Shown in pieces: positions 53,898 through 63,201 of a stretch of DNA of 64,000 nt. The first letter of the stretch is position 1. Each line of letters starts with the position of its first letter. A model generated the notes under the pieces. That model was not told the DNA's origin, searched no databases, and worked only from the letters and a program-made list of their open reading frames with translations. This stretch comes from Marinomonas vulgaris (GTDB lineage: Bacteria; Pseudomonadota; Gammaproteobacteria; Pseudomonadales; Marinomonadaceae). The translations under genes and the position numbers were made by a program. The stretch lies in contig NZ_JAGSSV010000003.1 of assembly GCF_018145875.1 (NCBI RefSeq), forward strand, positions 124,001 through 188,000, read 5' to 3'.

Positions 53898-54232
53898 TGT
53901 CTTCAACTGAAACAGGTCCAGGCGGACAAGCACACGGTAGTGTTCAAGAGTACGTAAAAGGTTTAATTCTCTCTATCATTTTAACAGTGATACCTTTCTA
54001 TTTGGTAATGACTGGAACGGGTAGTGATACATTTGTTGTAATCGCGATTGTTATTGCGGCGATTGCTCAGATTTTGGTTCAAATGGTGTTCTTCTTACAC
54101 ATGAACGGTTCGTCCGGTCAAACTTGGTTAACAGCGTCCGCTGTTTATACTGTGTTTATTGTGCTGTTCGTTATTGTTGGTTCATTGTGGATATTCGAAC
54201 ATCTAAACCACAATATGCTAATGGGTCACTAA
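53897..54232 (+). CDS. cyoD: Cytochrome bo3 ubiquinol oxidase subunit IV
   Basis: A 111-residue protein with three membrane segments (about 24-42, 50-70 and 83-103). The pattern QILVQMVFFLHMNGSSGQTW is characteristic. It helps assemble CuB and the complex. It is immediately after cyoC and 19 bp before cyoE. Confidence 0.94.
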   Translation: MSSTETGPGGQAHGSVQEYVKGLILSIILTVIPFYLVMTGTGSDTFVVIAIVIAAIAQILVQMVFFLHMNGSSGQTWLTASAVYTVFIVLFVIVGSLWIFEHLNHNMLMGH

Positions 54233-54251
54233 TAACCTAGTCGAGATAATT

Positions 54252-55154
54252 ATGTTTAAAGACTATGTTTCGCTGACCAAGCCAGGCATTATCTTCGGAA
54301 ATCTCATAGCCGCTGCAAGCGGCTTTTTCCTTGCTGCGAAAGGCAATATTGATTGGTTTGTATTGTTGGTTGTACTTGTTGGAACCTCTTGTATCGTTGC
54401 AACAGGATGCATTATCAACAACTATGTTGACCGTGATATTGACTTGAAAATGGCACGAACAAAAGACCGTGCGTTAGCGCAAGGTCGTGTTAGTGTTGCT
54501 TCCGCTCTTTTATTAGCCTTGGTTCTTGGTACCATTGGCTTTGCCTTATTGCATTATTACACTACGGTTTATGCCGTGTTGTTTGGTGCTATTGGTCTGC
54601 TTGTTTACGTTGGACTTTATACCCTCAAGTTTAAACGTAACTCCGTTTACGGAACCTTGGTTGGCAGTTTATCTGGTGCTTGTCCTCCGGTAATGGGTTA
54701 CGTAAGCGTGACTAATGGCTTTGACACAGGCGCTGCTATCTTGCTATTGACGTTTTGTTTTTGGCAAATTCCTCATTCTTATGCCATCGCCATTTGTCGA
54801 TTCGACGATTACAAAGCGGCGAACATTCCAGTCTTACCGGTAAAGTACGGTATTCAAACCGCAAGATTGCATATGTACGTTTATATTTTCGGCTTTGCTG
54901 TGTCTGCTTTGTTGCTGGTTCAACAAGGCTATGTGGGTATTATTTATGCCCTAGTTATGAGCTTGATGAGCCTATATTGGATTTATTTAGTGAAAGCTGG
55001 GTATAGCCCTGAGAACGAAAAGGCTTGGGGTCGGAAATTATTCGTTTTTTCTATTTTAGTGGTTATGGTATTTAGTGCCTTGATTTCGGTCGACTATGTA
55101 AATCATGGGCAAATGGTATCGGCTTTTTCTCATCATTTTATAATAGCGACATAA
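54252..55154 (+). CDS. cyoE: Protohaem IX farnesyltransferase (haem O synthase)
   Basis: UbiA-type prenyltransferase of 300 residues with about nine membrane segments. The first Asp-rich motif is NNYVDRDIDLKMARTKDRAL and the second lies in AICRFDDYKAANIPVLPVKYG. It makes haem O for subunit I from protohaem and farnesyl diphosphate. It is the last classical cyo gene; the Sco gene follows after only 2 bp, so the operon extends further. Confidence 0.96.
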   Translation: MFKDYVSLTKPGIIFGNLIAAASGFFLAAKGNIDWFVLLVVLVGTSCIVATGCIINNYVDRDIDLKMARTKDRALAQGRVSVASALLLALVLGTIGFALLHYYTTVYAVLFGAIGLLVYVGLYTLKFKRNSVYGTLVGSLSGACPPVMGYVSVTNGFDTGAAILLLTFCFWQIPHSYAIAICRFDDYKAANIPVLPVKYGIQTARLHMYVYIFGFAVSALLLVQQGYVGIIYALVMSLMSLYWIYLVKAGYSPENEKAWGRKLFVFSILVVMVFSALISVDYVNHGQMVSAFSHHFIIAT

Positions 55155-55156
55155 TT

Positions 55157-55765
55157 ATGAACCAATCCAAAATATTAAAAATATCCATTGCGACGGCCAT
55201 CTTTTTTTCTATTTTCATCATTGTTTTGTATGCGACTAACTCGACACGACCGATCGGTGAAAAATACAAACAGTTAAGTGAACTGGGCGGACCTTTTACT
55301 TTGCAGACAAAAGACGGCCCCTTCTCTCTTTCCGATATTGAAGGGAAAGTGGGTGTTGTCTATTTTGGTTTTTTAAGTTGTACCGAAGCTTGTCCCGCAT
55401 CGATTGGTGTGGTTCAAGCGGCGTACAAACAGCTTTCTGATGAAGAAAGAGCCAATGTTCAATTTTTGTTTATCAGTGTTGATCCTGACAGAGATTCACT
55501 CGAAGACCTGTACGATTTTGGTGATTACTACGACAATGACTTACTTGCGTTGACTGGTACTCAAGAAGAAATTGACAAGGTATCTTCTGACTACGGTGTT
55601 TTCTTTGAGTTGACGGATTTAGAAGGCTCAGCGCTTGGTTATACGGTTGATCATTCGTCACGTTTTTACATGATTGATAAGCAAGGCAAGTTATTTACTA
55701 CAATGAGCCACAGCACGACACCAAGTGAGCTTGCGGCACGTATACAACAACTACAAGCTATGTAA
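55157..55765 (+). CDS. SCO1/SenC-family copper-binding thioredoxin-like protein
   Basis: Membrane-anchored periplasmic protein of 202 residues. An N-terminal segment (about 8-26) is followed by a thioredoxin fold with the copper-binding CTEACPASIG (Cys-x3-Cys) and the distal His in YTVDHSSRFYMID. Sco proteins normally deliver copper to CuA of cytochrome c oxidase, but the oxidase encoded here lacks CuA. It begins 2 bp after cyoE, so it is in the operon. A role at CuB or as a thiol reductant is possible. Confidence 0.92.
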   Translation: MNQSKILKISIATAIFFSIFIIVLYATNSTRPIGEKYKQLSELGGPFTLQTKDGPFSLSDIEGKVGVVYFGFLSCTEACPASIGVVQAAYKQLSDEERANVQFLFISVDPDRDSLEDLYDFGDYYDNDLLALTGTQEEIDKVSSDYGVFFELTDLEGSALGYTVDHSSRFYMIDKQGKLFTTMSHSTTPSELAARIQQLQAM

Positions 55766-55824
55766 GGTTATTTTAAACCTGAGCGCTTATGTGACATTTT
55801 AGCGCCAACATTAAAGGACGTTTT

Positions 55825-56334
55825 ATGAATCGTGTTCGTCATTTTTTTTCCATTACTGCACTCGCTTCTTCTCTATTATTTTCTTTGAGCGCTCAAGCCG
55901 ACACGTCTATGTCGATTATTGTAGAAGAGCACGATATTCAACAGTGTAAATTGCCTTTGCTATCCATCGCCGATGAAGTGATTGGTGAAAAAGAGCATAG
56001 ATTACACGTAGATCAGCCGAAGCAACACGCTGATAAATACCCTTTCACCGTCGTAGGCGTCATTTCTTACAATGACAGTGACGCTCAAGTTCAATTTATT
56101 GCTGCTCCCATGAGTAATGGTGAGTGTGAAGTATCTTATCAAGAAGCGTTTGCTTTAACAGAGAGTTGCTTAGAGGTTCGTGAGCAAGTTTTCAAAAAAT
56201 GGAAATACGTTGGTCGGTTAAGTGAAGACAGTTTTTTCCTACGACATAAAGAGCGTTTGACGAAAAACGCGACACTAACAAGCATCAAGTCGGGTACTGA
56301 GTGTCTAGTGACTCGACGTCACAGCGGAATTTAA
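55825..56334 (+). CDS. Unknown secreted four-cysteine protein in the cyo-copper cluster
   Basis: A 169-residue protein with a signal peptide (cleavage near residue 25, FSLSAQA). The mature part has four cysteines (41, 101, 115 and 160), consistent with two disulfides, and no family I recognise. AAAGGACG precedes the ATG. It lies between the Sco gene (59 bp) and the PCuAC gene (11 bp), all on the same strand, so a part in oxidase maturation or copper handling is inferred from context only. Confidence 0.75.
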   Translation: MNRVRHFFSITALASSLLFSLSAQADTSMSIIVEEHDIQQCKLPLLSIADEVIGEKEHRLHVDQPKQHADKYPFTVVGVISYNDSDAQVQFIAAPMSNGECEVSYQEAFALTESCLEVREQVFKKWKYVGRLSEDSFFLRHKERLTKNATLTSIKSGTECLVTRRHSGI

Positions 56335-56345
56335 GAGGGATTATC

Positions 56346-56777
56346 ATGAAAAAAGTCATTGCATCTTTACTTATTGCAGCAAGTCCACTGGCCTTCTCGG
56401 CTCAGTTAGACATCAGCCGAGCAAGTTTAAAAGCCAATACACCAGGCAGCGACAACACCGCAGCCTACATGCTTGTTGAAAACATGACCAAAGACGATGT
56501 GCGCATTGTTGCAGCAGAGTCCAGTGTGGCGGAGTTTACTGAGCTTCATAGTCATAAAATGGACGGCGATCGCATGATTATGCGCCATGAAAAATACATC
56601 GATGTAGACGCAGGCGAAGCCGTACGCTTTGTACCTAACGGCTATCACATCATGTTGATTAACTTGAAAAAACGCATGAAACACGGCGAGCAAGAAGACA
56701 TCACCTTGAAGTACGACGATGGCACAACTCAGACCGTCACCTTCGAAGTGTTCGATCCAAGAAAAGCCGCTGAGTAA
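56346..56777 (+). CDS. PCuAC periplasmic copper chaperone
   Basis: A 143-residue secreted protein with a signal peptide (MKKVIASLLIAASPLAFSA). The copper-binding pattern of PCuAC is visible: ELHSHKMDGDRM followed by PNGYHIMLINLKK (His and Met ligands). It carries Cu(I) to respiratory oxidases. GAGGG precedes ATG 56346; the frame open to 56301 overlaps the previous gene. It converges with the thioredoxin gene. Confidence 0.92.
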   Translation: MKKVIASLLIAASPLAFSAQLDISRASLKANTPGSDNTAAYMLVENMTKDDVRIVAAESSVAEFTELHSHKMDGDRMIMRHEKYIDVDAGEAVRFVPNGYHIMLINLKKRMKHGEQEDITLKYDDGTTQTVTFEVFDPRKAAE

Positions 56778-56816
56778 CACCCAGAGGCGAATGGTCTAGC
56801 AAGCATTGAGGCGTTA

Positions 56817-57308
56817 TTATTCGCCTTGATGCTTACTTAACAAAGCGTCTATGCCTTCAATTGTCACCTTTCCATACAGCACATCAACGATTTCGCCCGC
56901 GGGAGACAGCAAATACGTGGTCGGCAACACCGCTGGCAAAGTAAGCGGCAAGTTTTCCAATGACGCGGTTTTTAATACCGGAAACTGAATTTGGTAACGC
57001 TCGATCAAATCCAACGTCCCTTCGTCTGGTAAACGATCATAACTGATACCAAACACACGCACATCGCCCGCTTGCGCCAGCGTATTCAGCTCCGGCAGCT
57101 CTTCTAAGCACGGCTTGCACCACTCGGCAAAGTAATTGACCAGGGTCCACTGCTCACTTTTCCAACTGTACGACTCCCCTGATACCGCTTCGAACGAAGG
57201 TGTACTTCGCAAGTTCATCACAACAAGCAAGGTAATAACGGGAATCAGAGCGCATCCCAATAGTTTTAGGGCAAAAGATGTATTCTTAGTCAACATAACA
57301 AGGCTCAA
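56817..57308 (-). CDS. TlpA/DsbE-like periplasmic thioredoxin
   Basis: A membrane-tethered thioredoxin-fold protein of 163 residues. The N-terminal hydrophobic segment (about 13-29) serves as anchor and the active site is EWCKPCLEELPEL (Cys-x2-Cys). SAVLPTTYLLSP-like cis-Pro (VLPTTYLLS) is present. It probably reduces disulfides in periplasmic cuproproteins; the facing PCuAC/Sco genes suggest keeping copper-site cysteines reduced. A cytochrome c maturation role (CcmG) is less likely with no ccm genes here. Confidence 0.88.
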   Translation of the reverse strand: MSLVMLTKNTSFALKLLGCALIPVITLLVVMNLRSTPSFEAVSGESYSWKSEQWTLVNYFAEWCKPCLEELPELNTLAQAGDVRVFGISYDRLPDEGTLDLIERYQIQFPVLKTASLENLPLTLPAVLPTTYLLSPAGEIVDVLYGKVTIEGIDALLSKHQGE

Positions 57309-57441
57309 ATAAGGTAGATTAAAAGACAGGGTATTGTGATCTGTGGTGTCTCAATGGGGGATCAACATCATACATTCATGATAACCATAGGCTCTGTTAC
57401 GGGCAAGGTTCGGCCTGAGAATAAAACCCAAGGGGATACAC

Positions 57442-59142
57442 ATGAACGCGCGGTTAGCTTGGCTGGTGTCGACCAGCTTATTGTTGGTTTTTGGTCTTAT
57501 GTTGAGCATATTGTCTGCTCCGGTTTCTGCGAATGAAGGATCAGACAAGCTTGACGAGCCAAAACCACTGAGTCGAGCCCAACGTTGCAACGGATTATTG
57601 AGTTTAGAGACGAATCAGCTTGAACTCAAAACCGCCCTATTTGCAGGAAACCGGCAGATTAAAACAGCTTACTGTTTAGTCGCTGGCACACTTGAAAGAC
57701 GCATGGGCGCAGACGGCGAATTATACGCCATTCACTTTGAATTACGTTTACCTACCCGTTGGCAAGGGCGTTTTGCTTACCAGTTTACTACCGATAACAA
57801 CGGCGATATTCCCCCTGCTGTTGGAGCCATCACCGGCCTAAAAACGTCACAGTACGCCATTAATCAAGGTTTTGCCGTTGTCACCAGCAACAGTGGTGTG
57901 TCGGCTCATGGACAAACGCCCCAAAGACTAGACCCTCAAGCGCGAAGAAATCTAGGTTACGAAGCGGTACAAAAGGTCAATCCCATCGCTCGGGATTTAG
58001 TGGAGCGCTACTATCAAGCTCCGATTCAATTTTCTTACGGTCTAGGGCAAGCCGACGGCGGACGCATGGCCATGGTGGCGGCGTCGCGTTTTCCTACCAT
58101 GTTCGATGGTCTCTTGGTCGGTTACCCAGGCTTCAATGCCCCCAAAGCCGCCTTACAGCACCCGTGGAACCTTCAAGCATTGCATCGTGTCCACGAGGAC
58201 ATTCGTCAGTCTATCCCATCGCGACAGATGGACTTCTTTGCCGCAAAAATGCTCGAACAATGTGATGGATTAGATGGCCTGAACGATGGAATGATCTTTG
58301 CCAGCGATGCTTGCCAGCGGGCTTTCAACCCGAAAGCCTTGGTGTGTAAAAGTGACTTCGACCGAGACTGTTTGCCTCTCTCCACCGTCGGTGCTCTGAT
58401 GCGCATGCACATGGGACCACACAATGACCAAAATCGCGCCCTGTATTCCGATTGGGTTTACGATGCAGGAATGGCTTCTGATCACTGGCGACAGTGGCGC
58501 ATTGAAAGCACCGTTTCTGAATGGGATCGTTTACCAATGAGCGTCACCCTTGGAGCGGCGGACTTAGCATGGCGATACATCACGCCTGAGCCTTCCGTGG
58601 CCAATGATCCATACGCCCTAGAAGGCTATTTACAAGCCTTTGACTTCGACCAAGATGCGCCAAAGATAACTGCGGTCAACGAGCGTTTTAAAACCTCTGC
58701 CATGACCGACATGACGCCACCAGATGCATTAAAACCTGAACTGGCGGCATTTAAACAAGCTGGCGGTAAAATGCTGACATTTCATGGCAACAGCGATCCG
58801 GTGTTTTCGGTCAAAGACACGGTGCGCTGGGTCGACTTTCTGGATTTCGCGTTGGCCGGTCGCGCCCACGAATTCACTCGCTTGTACCGTATTCCCGGCA
58901 TGACTCACGGCCAAGGCGGCCCATCGACAGACCAATTTGATCTGCTGTCACCCTTGGTGTCGTGGGTCGAAAAGCGCCAAGCACCTCAGTCTGTTGTTGC
59001 CGCTACGCGTTCCGCTAATCCAGATGTTACACTGCGAATGGAAGGCATGACGCGGCCTTTGTGCCCTCATCCGAGTTATGCGCAATACACAAAGGGAAAC
59101 ATGTTGCGGGCGTCTTCTTTTGCGTGTGTTCAGGCTAAATAA
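57442..59142 (+). CDS. Tannase/feruloyl esterase family protein lacking the catalytic serine
   Basis: A secreted protein of 566 residues with a signal peptide (residues 1-30, ending SAPVSA). The tannase/FaeB fold is clear, but the nucleophile elbow, usually G-x-S-x-G-G-R, reads LGQADGGRM with Ala at residue 204. The Asp and His of the triad appear kept, in GNSDPVFS and IPGMTHGQGG. Six or more cysteines could form disulfides. It may be catalytically dead, a binding protein, or use another mechanism. It stands alone, divergent from the thioredoxin gene. Confidence 0.87.
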   Translation: MNARLAWLVSTSLLLVFGLMLSILSAPVSANEGSDKLDEPKPLSRAQRCNGLLSLETNQLELKTALFAGNRQIKTAYCLVAGTLERRMGADGELYAIHFELRLPTRWQGRFAYQFTTDNNGDIPPAVGAITGLKTSQYAINQGFAVVTSNSGVSAHGQTPQRLDPQARRNLGYEAVQKVNPIARDLVERYYQAPIQFSYGLGQADGGRMAMVAASRFPTMFDGLLVGYPGFNAPKAALQHPWNLQALHRVHEDIRQSIPSRQMDFFAAKMLEQCDGLDGLNDGMIFASDACQRAFNPKALVCKSDFDRDCLPLSTVGALMRMHMGPHNDQNRALYSDWVYDAGMASDHWRQWRIESTVSEWDRLPMSVTLGAADLAWRYITPEPSVANDPYALEGYLQAFDFDQDAPKITAVNERFKTSAMTDMTPPDALKPELAAFKQAGGKMLTFHGNSDPVFSVKDTVRWVDFLDFALAGRAHEFTRLYRIPGMTHGQGGPSTDQFDLLSPLVSWVEKRQAPQSVVAATRSANPDVTLRMEGMTRPLCPHPSYAQYTKGNMLRASSFACVQAK

Positions 59143-59293
59143 ATTCGTGTGACGTTTTTAATTTCGTCCTTGGAACAAGTCGATAAGGCATATTTTGTCG
59201 TTTTTTTGAGTTATCATGCCTATCCTTGTTGAGGCAGTAGGTTGTTTTTTGAGCAGCCTATCCTGTTAAGCAGCTAATTATGCGGAGGCGAAA

Positions 59294-59902
59294 ATGAGTG
59301 CAGCAGATCGACATTTTCTTTTGGGCTACGGCAGTCTGATTAACGGGCAAAGTCGTGCGAAAACGGGTGAAACAGGCAATGTTTGGCCAGTCAAGCTGCA
59401 CGGTTTTGAGCGCCACTGGGCCGTTATGTCACTTGAATATGGCATGAGTTCCGTCGCTGTTATAGAAGCCCCAAGCAAAGCCTGCAATGGTGTCTTGGTG
59501 GAAGTGCCTTATGACCAATTCCCCTTATTCGACGAGCGCGAAGTAGGCTACCGCCGCAGTCAAATTGAAGCAGATCAGCTGAGCGCATACCAAGACGATG
59601 TATTACCAGCTGGTACCTATTGGGTGTATCACACCGACGATGTGATCGATCCGCATCATGAATGCCCGATTGCCCTGAGTTACCTCGATGTTATTTTAGC
59701 CGGCTGTTTAGAGCATGGCGATGCCTTTGCGCAAGATTTCCTCACCTTAACAAAGGGGTGGGCATCCCCTCTGCTGAACGACCGACAAGCACCGCGTTAT
59801 CCACGAGTACAACCGGACGTACCAACCGAGCGCCTCAATACCCTGTTGGCGCCCATTACGACCCTTTCCATTAAAGAGCTATCTGTTACTTATGAATCTT
59901 AA
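59294..59902 (+). CDS. Gamma-glutamylcyclotransferase-like protein
   Basis: A 202-residue protein of the GGCT/AIG2-like fold. The substrate loop LLGYGSLING is near residue 10 and the likely catalytic Glu is in FDEREVGYRR. GGAG precedes the ATG. It overlaps rsmC by 11 bp, so the two are cotranscribed. The fold clears gamma-glutamyl amino acids or amines; the true substrate is unknown. Confidence 0.86.
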   Translation: MSAADRHFLLGYGSLINGQSRAKTGETGNVWPVKLHGFERHWAVMSLEYGMSSVAVIEAPSKACNGVLVEVPYDQFPLFDEREVGYRRSQIEADQLSAYQDDVLPAGTYWVYHTDDVIDPHHECPIALSYLDVILAGCLEHGDAFAQDFLTLTKGWASPLLNDRQAPRYPRVQPDVPTERLNTLLAPITTLSIKELSVTYES

Positions 59903-60953
59903 TTCCACCAGTCAATTATTGGCACGCAATGACACCGCCTTAGTTGGCAATGTTCTCTTCGCCAACCCAGAAGATACCTATCCCGTAGATCTTAGCCGCC
60001 AAGCTGAGGTTTACGCTTGGTGCCAATCAAAAACCATTCACGATGCCTTATCGCGGGTGGGGTTTGCACAAGACAAGTTGGTGTTGTCCGCTCAATGGGA
60101 GCATGACACCGACATTGCTTTTGATCATGTGGTGATTTACCAGCCGAAAGCCAAAGAGCTATTAGATTATCTATTGGCTGCGGTGTTGCCCTTGCTGAAA
60201 ATTGGTGGACGAGTGTGGCTCGTAGGCGACAACAAGAGCGGCGTTAAGTCGTCTATGAAGCGTCTAGAAAACGGTTTAGACGACGTGGGCAAGCATGACG
60301 GCGCTAAGCATTGCTTGTTGTACACTGGCTACAAACAGCGTGAGTCGTCGCCTTTTGTGTTTGATGACTGGGTAGTCACTTGGAAGCAAGAGGTAGCGGG
60401 TCAGAGTTTCACCTTGTGCAGTCTGCCGGGGGTGTTTGGTCATGGCAAATTGGACAAGGGCACGGCGTTGTTCTTAAACCAGCTTGATCAACATCGCTTT
60501 ATGAGCGACGTGGCCAGTGCGCGACTGCTCGACTTTGGTTGTGGCGACGGCATCATTTCTCTGTGGTTACACAATAAAACCGGCGCTAAGATCACCGCTT
60601 TAGACGACAGCATGTTGGCGCTAAAAGCCACAGAATTGACCTTTGCAGCGAACCAATTAAGCCATGCGGTGACTTTAATCGCGTCAAATGGCTTGGATGA
60701 AGTAAAGGGTCGCTTTAATTACGTGGTGACCAATCCGCCATTTCATTCTGGCGTCAATACGGACTACAGCGTGGCGGAAAGCTTCTTCATGAGTGTTAAA
60801 CAACACCTTACCTTAAACGGTGAATTGTTTGTGGTGGCGAATGACTTCTTACGCTACCCACCGATACTCGACGCCGCCTTGGGGTCTCATACACGCTTGT
60901 TCCGGGACCAAGGTTTTGCGATCTATCACGGTCGTCAGCCGAAAAAGCGCTAA
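59892..60953 (+). CDS. rsmC: 16S rRNA m2G1207 methyltransferase
   Basis: A 353-residue protein with a degenerate N-terminal and an active C-terminal methyltransferase domain, the RsmC plan. Motif I is LLDFGCGDGIISLWL and the catalytic NPPF motif lies in VVTNPPFHSGVNTDYS. LVGDNKSGVKS and LPGVFGHGKLDKGTALFL match RsmC closely. RlmG is the nearest alternative. It overlaps the preceding gene and ends at a strong terminator. Confidence 0.94.
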   Translation: MNLNSTSQLLARNDTALVGNVLFANPEDTYPVDLSRQAEVYAWCQSKTIHDALSRVGFAQDKLVLSAQWEHDTDIAFDHVVIYQPKAKELLDYLLAAVLPLLKIGGRVWLVGDNKSGVKSSMKRLENGLDDVGKHDGAKHCLLYTGYKQRESSPFVFDDWVVTWKQEVAGQSFTLCSLPGVFGHGKLDKGTALFLNQLDQHRFMSDVASARLLDFGCGDGIISLWLHNKTGAKITALDDSMLALKATELTFAANQLSHAVTLIASNGLDEVKGRFNYVVTNPPFHSGVNTDYSVAESFFMSVKQHLTLNGELFVVANDFLRYPPILDAALGSHTRLFRDQGFAIYHGRQPKKR

Positions 60954-60980
60954 GTTTATGTGACCACAAACTTGATACAA

Positions 60981-61018
60981 AAAAGCGCCCCTTACTTATC
61001 GTAAGGGGCGCTTTTCTT
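60981..61018. terminator. Bidirectional terminator between rsmC and the symporter gene
   Basis: A perfect 15-bp stem, AAAAGCGCCCCTTAC (60981-60995) with GTAAGGGGCGCTTTT (61001-61015), with a 5-nt loop and A/T tracts on both sides. Confidence 0.93.
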
Positions 61019-61035
61019 TGTGGTTTATCAACCGA

Positions 61036-62445
61036 TTATTTCGGGTTTTTGTTCCAGATATCTAAATCGATTTTGTCCGCGACTTCAGGGAAGTGTTTAG
61101 GGTCAAACACCGGAGAATCCGTGTTTTTACGCTGATCGAAATAGTCTTTGGTGAGTTTGACCACCAAGCCAGACAATAAGAAAATCGCAATCAGGTTAAC
61201 TGTGGCCATTAAGCCCATGGCGGCATCGGCTAGGTTAAACACGGTCGCCACGCTTTCGTAAGCGCCCCACACCACCATCATCAAGGCCACTACTCGCAGA
61301 ACGAGAATGCCGCCTTTGCCGCCCTTCAAGAAAATCACCGCGTTTTCCGCATAAGAGTAATTACCAATGATCGAGGTAAACGCAAAGAAGAAGATGGCAA
61401 TGGCGATGAAGTAAGTGCCCGCTGCGCCAATGTGAACGCCCATAGCGGCTTGAGTAAGAGGCACACCCGTGAGCGTCGAACCGTTTTCAATGACCCCAGA
61501 CAGCAGAATCATTATCGCTGTGGCGGTACACACCAAAATAGTGTCGATAAACACCCCAAGCCCCTGTACCAAGCCTTGAGACGATGGGTGATGCGGGTTT
61601 GGCGTGGCCGCTGCCGCGATGTTGGGTGCAGAGCCCATACCGGCTTCATTGGAGAACAAACCCCGTTTGATGCCGTTTAGCATGGCCCCCGCGATACCGC
61701 CGATGGCCTCTTCGTAGCCGAAGGCGCTTTTTACGATCAAACTTAAAATACGCGGCACTTCGGAGATATTCATCACAATCACGAACAAGGCAACCAGCAG
61801 ATAAATGCCTGCCATGATAGGAACCACCAATTCAGACACTTTCGCCACGGTGCGAATACCACCGAAGATCACGACGCCAGCCAGTGCCGCGAGAAAAACA
61901 CCCACATACAGCGGCGGTAAATCAAAGGCACCTTCCATCGCGCCGGCGATCGAATTGGCTTGCACAGCGTTGAACACCAAGCCAAACGCGATGATCAAGG
62001 ACACCGCGAAAATCGCGCCTGCCCAAGGGGCATTCAAGCCTTTAGAAATGTAAAACGCTGGGCCGCCACGCAGCTGACCGTTTTCGTCGCGGGTTTTAAA
62101 CAGTTGTGCCAAGGTGCTTTCGGCGTACGCGGTGGCCATACCGACCAAGGCAACCATCCACATCCAAAAAATCGCACCAGGGCCGCCCAAGGTAATGGCA
62201 ACCGCCACACCGGCTAAGTTACCGGTACCAATACGCGACGCCAAGCTGGTGCATAACGCTTGGAAAGGCGAAATGCCACCACGTTCTTTATTGTGCGATT
62301 TTAAAACGGAACGGAAAAATTCAGGGAAATGCCGGATCTGTAAAAAGCCTAAGCGGACGGTGAAAAACAAGCCCACGGCCAATAATCCATAGATGAGGAT
62401 GTAGCCCCAGAAGATGTTGTTCAGAAAGTTAATAATAGAATCCAT
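61036..62445 (-). CDS. Sodium:alanine symporter family protein (AGCS/AlsT)
   Basis: An inner-membrane Na+/amino acid symporter of 469 residues with about eleven membrane segments. The AGCS signature is seen in SPFQALCTSLASRIGTGNLAGVAVAI, GGPGAIFWMWMVALVGMA and GIKRGLFSNEAGMGSAPNIAA (read in shorter parts). Alanine or glycine is the usual substrate. It is a single-gene unit on the minus strand, convergent with rsmC and divergent from yehS. Confidence 0.93.
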   Translation of the reverse strand: MDSIINFLNNIFWGYILIYGLLAVGLFFTVRLGFLQIRHFPEFFRSVLKSHNKERGGISPFQALCTSLASRIGTGNLAGVAVAITLGGPGAIFWMWMVALVGMATAYAESTLAQLFKTRDENGQLRGGPAFYISKGLNAPWAGAIFAVSLIIAFGLVFNAVQANSIAGAMEGAFDLPPLYVGVFLAALAGVVIFGGIRTVAKVSELVVPIMAGIYLLVALFVIVMNISEVPRILSLIVKSAFGYEEAIGGIAGAMLNGIKRGLFSNEAGMGSAPNIAAAATPNPHHPSSQGLVQGLGVFIDTILVCTATAIMILLSGVIENGSTLTGVPLTQAAMGVHIGAAGTYFIAIAIFFFAFTSIIGNYSYAENAVIFLKGGKGGILVLRVVALMMVVWGAYESVATVFNLADAAMGLMATVNLIAIFLLSGLVVKLTKDYFDQRKNTDSPVFDPKHFPEVADKIDLDIWNKNPK

Positions 62446-62686
62446 ACCGTGTTTCCTAGAGGTGGTGTGTCAAATTTGGCGGTAGCCTAAAGCTTTTCGC
62501 AACAAAGTGAAACAAAAAGCAAAAACCCTGCGCGAAGAGTGCGCATCGGCGTGGACTTAAGCGGACAATGTGAATGCGTGTGGCCGTGCGTAAAAAAGAC
62601 AACTCCTGTCTATTCTGTTACTATGCCTTGCACTGACGACAGGCCAAATATTGGTCAGTTTCTCACTTCTATTTTAGGAATCTATT

Positions 62687-63151
62687 TTGAACAACAACGA
62701 TATCTTTCGTCGCCTTCGCTATACTTTTGATCTAAAAGAACTGGCCATTGTAGACATTTTCGCCGCCGCTGATGGTGAAGCGACACAAGAACAAATTACC
62801 GCTTGGCTGAAAAAAGAAGACGATACAGGGTACGTTGAAATGATCGACATGGAACTGGCGACCTTTCTAAATGGCTTTATTAATACCAAGCGTGGCAAAC
62901 GCCCAGGGCCACAACCTGAGCCAGAAAAGCGCCTTATTAACAACGCGGTGTTTATGAAATTGCGCATTGCTTTGAACCTGCAAGCCGAAGAGATTCTCGA
63001 CATCATGTCTCTTGCTGAATTTAATCTGAGTAAGCATGAACTGAGTTCTTTCTTCCGTAAGCCTGGTAATCGCCATTACTGCGAATGCCAAGATCAAATC
63101 TTGCGTAATTTTCTTATGGGGCTACAAAAACACTACCGTCCTCAAGCGTAA
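62687..63151 (+). CDS. yehS: DUF1456 family protein YehS
   Basis: A 154-residue protein with two tandem DUF1456 repeats: NDIFRRLRYTFDLKE at the start and AVFMKLRIALNLQAEEI near residue 85, each followed by a Phe-Leu-rich helix (ELATFLNGFIN; LRNFLMGLQ). The start is a TTG at 62687 with AGGA eight bases before it; the first residues match E. coli YehS. Function of the family is unknown. It stands alone and ends in a terminator. Confidence 0.9.
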   Translation: MNNNDIFRRLRYTFDLKELAIVDIFAAADGEATQEQITAWLKKEDDTGYVEMIDMELATFLNGFINTKRGKRPGPQPEPEKRLINNAVFMKLRIALNLQAEEILDIMSLAEFNLSKHELSSFFRKPGNRHYCECQDQILRNFLMGLQKHYRPQA

Positions 63152-63201
63152 GCGCTGAGGCCGCCAGTCGGCTCAGACAGTAATAGATAGATACATGATA
63201 C

